A DNA stretch of 6,659 bases from Parvibaculum sp. GTDB taxonomy: Bacteria; Pseudomonadota; Alphaproteobacteria; Parvibaculales; Parvibaculaceae. Position numbers and translations under genes: made by a program. Positions 5,266-6,659 of this stretch are shown in pieces. The DNA is taken from NCBI GenBank assembly GCA_020062605.1, contig JAGUWA010000356.1, positions 1 through 6,659 of the forward strand. The letters run 5' to 3'. Under the pieces are notes generated by a model. That model did no database searches and was not told the DNA's origin. It saw only the letters and a list, made by a program, of their open reading frames with translations. How positions within the stretch are numbered: the stretch's first letter is position 1; every line of letters starts with the position of its first letter.

Positions 5266-6118
5266 GCCTGGTGCGGAGGCGGCGCAGCGCCTCCTCGGCC
5301 ATGCCCGCGATCCGCGTTTCGCCGATATCGGCGGCGAGGTCCTTGCAGGTTTCGAAGGCGTCCGCCGCGGCGCCCATGTGGCCCGCATGGACCTCGAGAC
5401 GGCCGAGCTCGAAGCGCAGGCCCGCACGGTGCGGCGCGAGCCAGATCATGCGGGTCACGACCTCACGGGCGCGGGAGAAGTCGCCGCCCCTGATGGCGCG
5501 GCTCAGAATGTTGTTTTCGAGGCGAAGCAGGATGTCGCGCGAACCGGCTTCCGCGCAGGCATCGGGGGTCAGACGCGCCTCCGGCCCCTCGACACCGCGC
5601 AAGAGCGAGAGCAGGTCGGCGGAGGAAAGCGGCTGACCGCCATTGAAGGGGTCGATCACGAGGGCCTCGCCGCCGGCCCGCAGGCGCAGCACGAAGTGGC
5701 CGGGGAAATTGAGCCCCGAAAGATCGAGACCGAGCTTCGCGCCGACATGGAGATAGAGAATGCCGAGCGTGACGGGAAGGCCCTTCCGCCGGTCGATCAC
5801 ATGGGCGAGATTCGCATTGCGCGGATCGTCATAGGTTTCCGCGTCGCCGAGATAGCGGAAGCGGCCGGAGATGACGCCGGAGAGAACGCCCGCGACCACG
5901 CCGCAGGGCGGGTGCGCATTTTCATCCAGCGCTTCGCGCGCGGCGCTTGCGAGTTCGTCGAGATGTGCGCGGTAGGGATCGAGCGGTATGTCCGGCCGGT
6001 CGCAAGCGGCGAGCAGCAGCGCGAGATGCGCGATGTCGAGACCGGCGTCGGGCGTCTCGCCCGCCGCGCGCAATTCGCGTTCCCACTGCTTTGCCTGTCC
6101 CGCCATGACAGGCATCAT
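5258..6118 (-). CDS. SirB1-family protein (transglutaminase-like domain plus TPR)
   Basis: This 286-residue protein matches the SirB1/YchA layout: an N-terminal helical part, a Transglut_core2 domain and C-terminal TPR-like helices (about 204–262). Diagnostic motifs are DDPRNANLAHVIDRRKGLP (97–115), FPGHFVLR (138–145, His141) and DPFNGG (156–161, Asp156). His141 and Asp156 fit the His/Asp of a transglutaminase triad. The position where I would align the catalytic Cys is instead P115, in GLPVTL; this is, as far as I recall, a family trait and suggests a non-enzymatic or altered role. The cellular function is unknown. ATGs at 6118, 6115 and 6106 are all possible, and none has a clear Shine-Dalgarno because the upstream bases are pyrimidine-rich on the coding strand. 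It begins 44 bp after the BON gene on the same strand, so translation or transcription is probably coupled to that gene. It ends overlapping marC. Confidence 0.85.
   Translation of the reverse strand: MMPVMAGQAKQWERELRAAGETPDAGLDIAHLALLLAACDRPDIPLDPYRAHLDELASAAREALDENAHPPCGVVAGVLSGVISGRFRYLGDAETYDDPRNANLAHVIDRRKGLPVTLGILYLHVGAKLGLDLSGLNFPGHFVLRLRAGGEALVIDPFNGGQPLSSADLLSLLRGVEGPEARLTPDACAEAGSRDILLRLENNILSRAIRGGDFSRAREVVTRMIWLAPHRAGLRFELGRLEVHAGHMGAAADAFETCKDLAADIGETRIAGMAEEALRRLRTRLN
5275..5294. other. Perfect 7-bp GC-rich hairpin just past the marC stop, inside sirB1
   Basis: GGAGGCG (5275–5281) pairs with CGCCTCC (5288–5294) around a 6-nt loop, starting 9 nt after the marC stop. No T-tract follows on the plus strand. 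In marC mRNA it could act as a 3'-end stabilising structure. It also encodes Arg/Leu-rich C-terminal codons of sirB1, so it may be incidental. Confidence 0.35.
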
Positions 6119-6162
6119 GGCGCGGAAAGGAGAAAGGCGGCAAGCGCCGAAATGGGAAGGCC

Positions 6163-6659
6163 TCAGCCTGGCTTCTTCACCTCGACATAGGAGACGACGT
6201 TGCGCACGCCCTTGATGTCGCGCGCATGCGCCATGACGCGGTCGAGTTCGGCCCGGTCGAGCGCCGTCCCCATGAGGTAGACAACGCCGTCCACCGTCTC
6301 GATCGAATAGTTGATGCCGCTGACATTGCTGTCGCCAGTGAGGCGGGCGCGAAGCCTGGTGGAGATCGTGGTGTCGCTCACCGATTGCGAGAAGCTGCCC
6401 TCCTTGCCGACATGGAGCTCGTTGATGACTTCCTTGACGCCGCCGATCGACCAGACGAGGCGGGTCACCGCGATGCGGTCTTCCTGCGCGGGGACGCGGC
6501 CGGTGAGAAGCACGCGGCCCTTTCGCACCTGCGTCGAGACGCCGGAATAAAGGTTCGAATGTTGCGCGAGGAGCTTGCGGTTTATTTCAAAGGCGATTTC
6601 ATTGTCGTCAACCGCCTGTTCTAGGCCGCGATCCTGGGACGCGCCGACCGCCGCCGCGC
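6163..6659 (-). CDS. BON-domain protein (OsmY-like, two BON domains), 5'-truncated by window edge
   Basis: The open frame runs unbroken from the right edge to the stop at 6163, giving 164 visible codons. Numbering from the first full codon, a short linker (about 1–16, with SQDRG at 7–11) precedes BON domain 1 (about 17–83). That domain has the typical DDNEIAFEINRKLL (17–30), GRVLLTGRVP (47–56) and GGVKEVINELHV near 70–82. BON domain 2 (about 93–160) has the corresponding VDGVVYLMGTA (122–132) and IKGVRNVVSYVEV (148–160). The family is usually periplasmic, often lipid-anchored, and bound to membranes or phospholipid (OsmY, DolP). The expected signal peptide or lipobox is off the window. An internal GTG at 6528 could be mistaken for a start, but the homologous first half of BON 1 lies upstream of it. 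It is the first visible gene of a likely BON→sirB1 unit. Confidence 0.9.
   Translation of the reverse strand, partial: AAAVGASQDRGLEQAVDDNEIAFEINRKLLAQHSNLYSGVSTQVRKGRVLLTGRVPAQEDRIAVTRLVWSIGGVKEVINELHVGKEGSFSQSVSDTTISTRLRARLTGDSNVSGINYSIETVDGVVYLMGTALDRAELDRVMAHARDIKGVRNVVSYVEVKKPG

Noticed and set aside
4486..5427. 313-codon minus-strand open frame antisense to marC
   Set aside because: The product is rich in Arg, His and Asp with no domain pattern. MarC on the other strand has clear membrane segments and both family signatures.
6119..6148. GGCGC…GCGCC inverted repeat in the BON–sirB1 gap as a terminator
   Set aside because: The stem is 5 bp with a 20-nt loop and no T-tract. The short 44-bp gap fits cotranscription better.
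6163..6528. BON gene beginning at the internal GTG at 6528
   Set aside because: The same frame stays open to the window edge and encodes the first half of BON domain 1, so this GTG is an internal Val codon.

Overview
This is a compact, high-GC window from what looks like an alphaproteobacterial chromosome. The evidence is strong G/C preference at third codon positions, protein families with alphaproteobacterial flavour (a BON-domain periplasmic protein, an alpha-type GshB, a HugZ/DUF2470 protein), and promoter-like sites of the TTGAC–N–GCTA type known from Caulobacter and its relatives. A Hyphomicrobiales-like or neighbouring order is a guess, not a demonstration. There is no sign of a phage, IS element, CRISPR array, tRNA or rRNA.

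Layout from left to right: 1–118 (−) 5' end of a ComM/YifB-type AAA+ ATPase, running off the window. 249–1028 (−) HugZ-like FMN/heme protein with a GTG start. 1111–2397 (−) membrane-anchored or exported M19 dipeptidase. 2555–3442 (+) FkbM-family methyltransferase with a TTG start. 3439–4374 (−) glutathione synthetase gshB. 4573–5265 (+) MarC-family membrane protein. 5258–6118 (−) SirB1-like transglutaminase-fold/TPR protein. 6163–6659 (−) BON-domain protein, truncated at its 5' end by the window edge.

Six genes lie on the minus strand and two (fkbM-like, marC-like) on the plus strand. Each plus-strand gene starts in a divergent intergenic region and ends by overlapping the stop codon of the convergent minus-strand gene, by 4 bp (3439–3442, a shared CTAG) and by 8 bp (5258–5265). 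There is no dedicated terminator at either junction. The likely minus-strand transcription units are BON→sirB1, gshB alone, M19→hugZ, and comM, the last with its own candidate promoter. No gap exceeds 200 bases.

Functionally this is a mixed housekeeping neighbourhood: glutathione synthesis, dipeptide hydrolysis, a heme/flavin protein, a ComM-type helicase and envelope proteins. From memory, BON, gshB and comM/yifB often lie close together in alphaproteobacteria, so the marC/sirB1 and fkbM/M19/hugZ blocks may be insertions into that older order. I found no convincing previously undescribed system. The most interesting features are the repeated plus-strand gene architecture, the two minus-strand promoters with matching spacing, and a few local hairpins.
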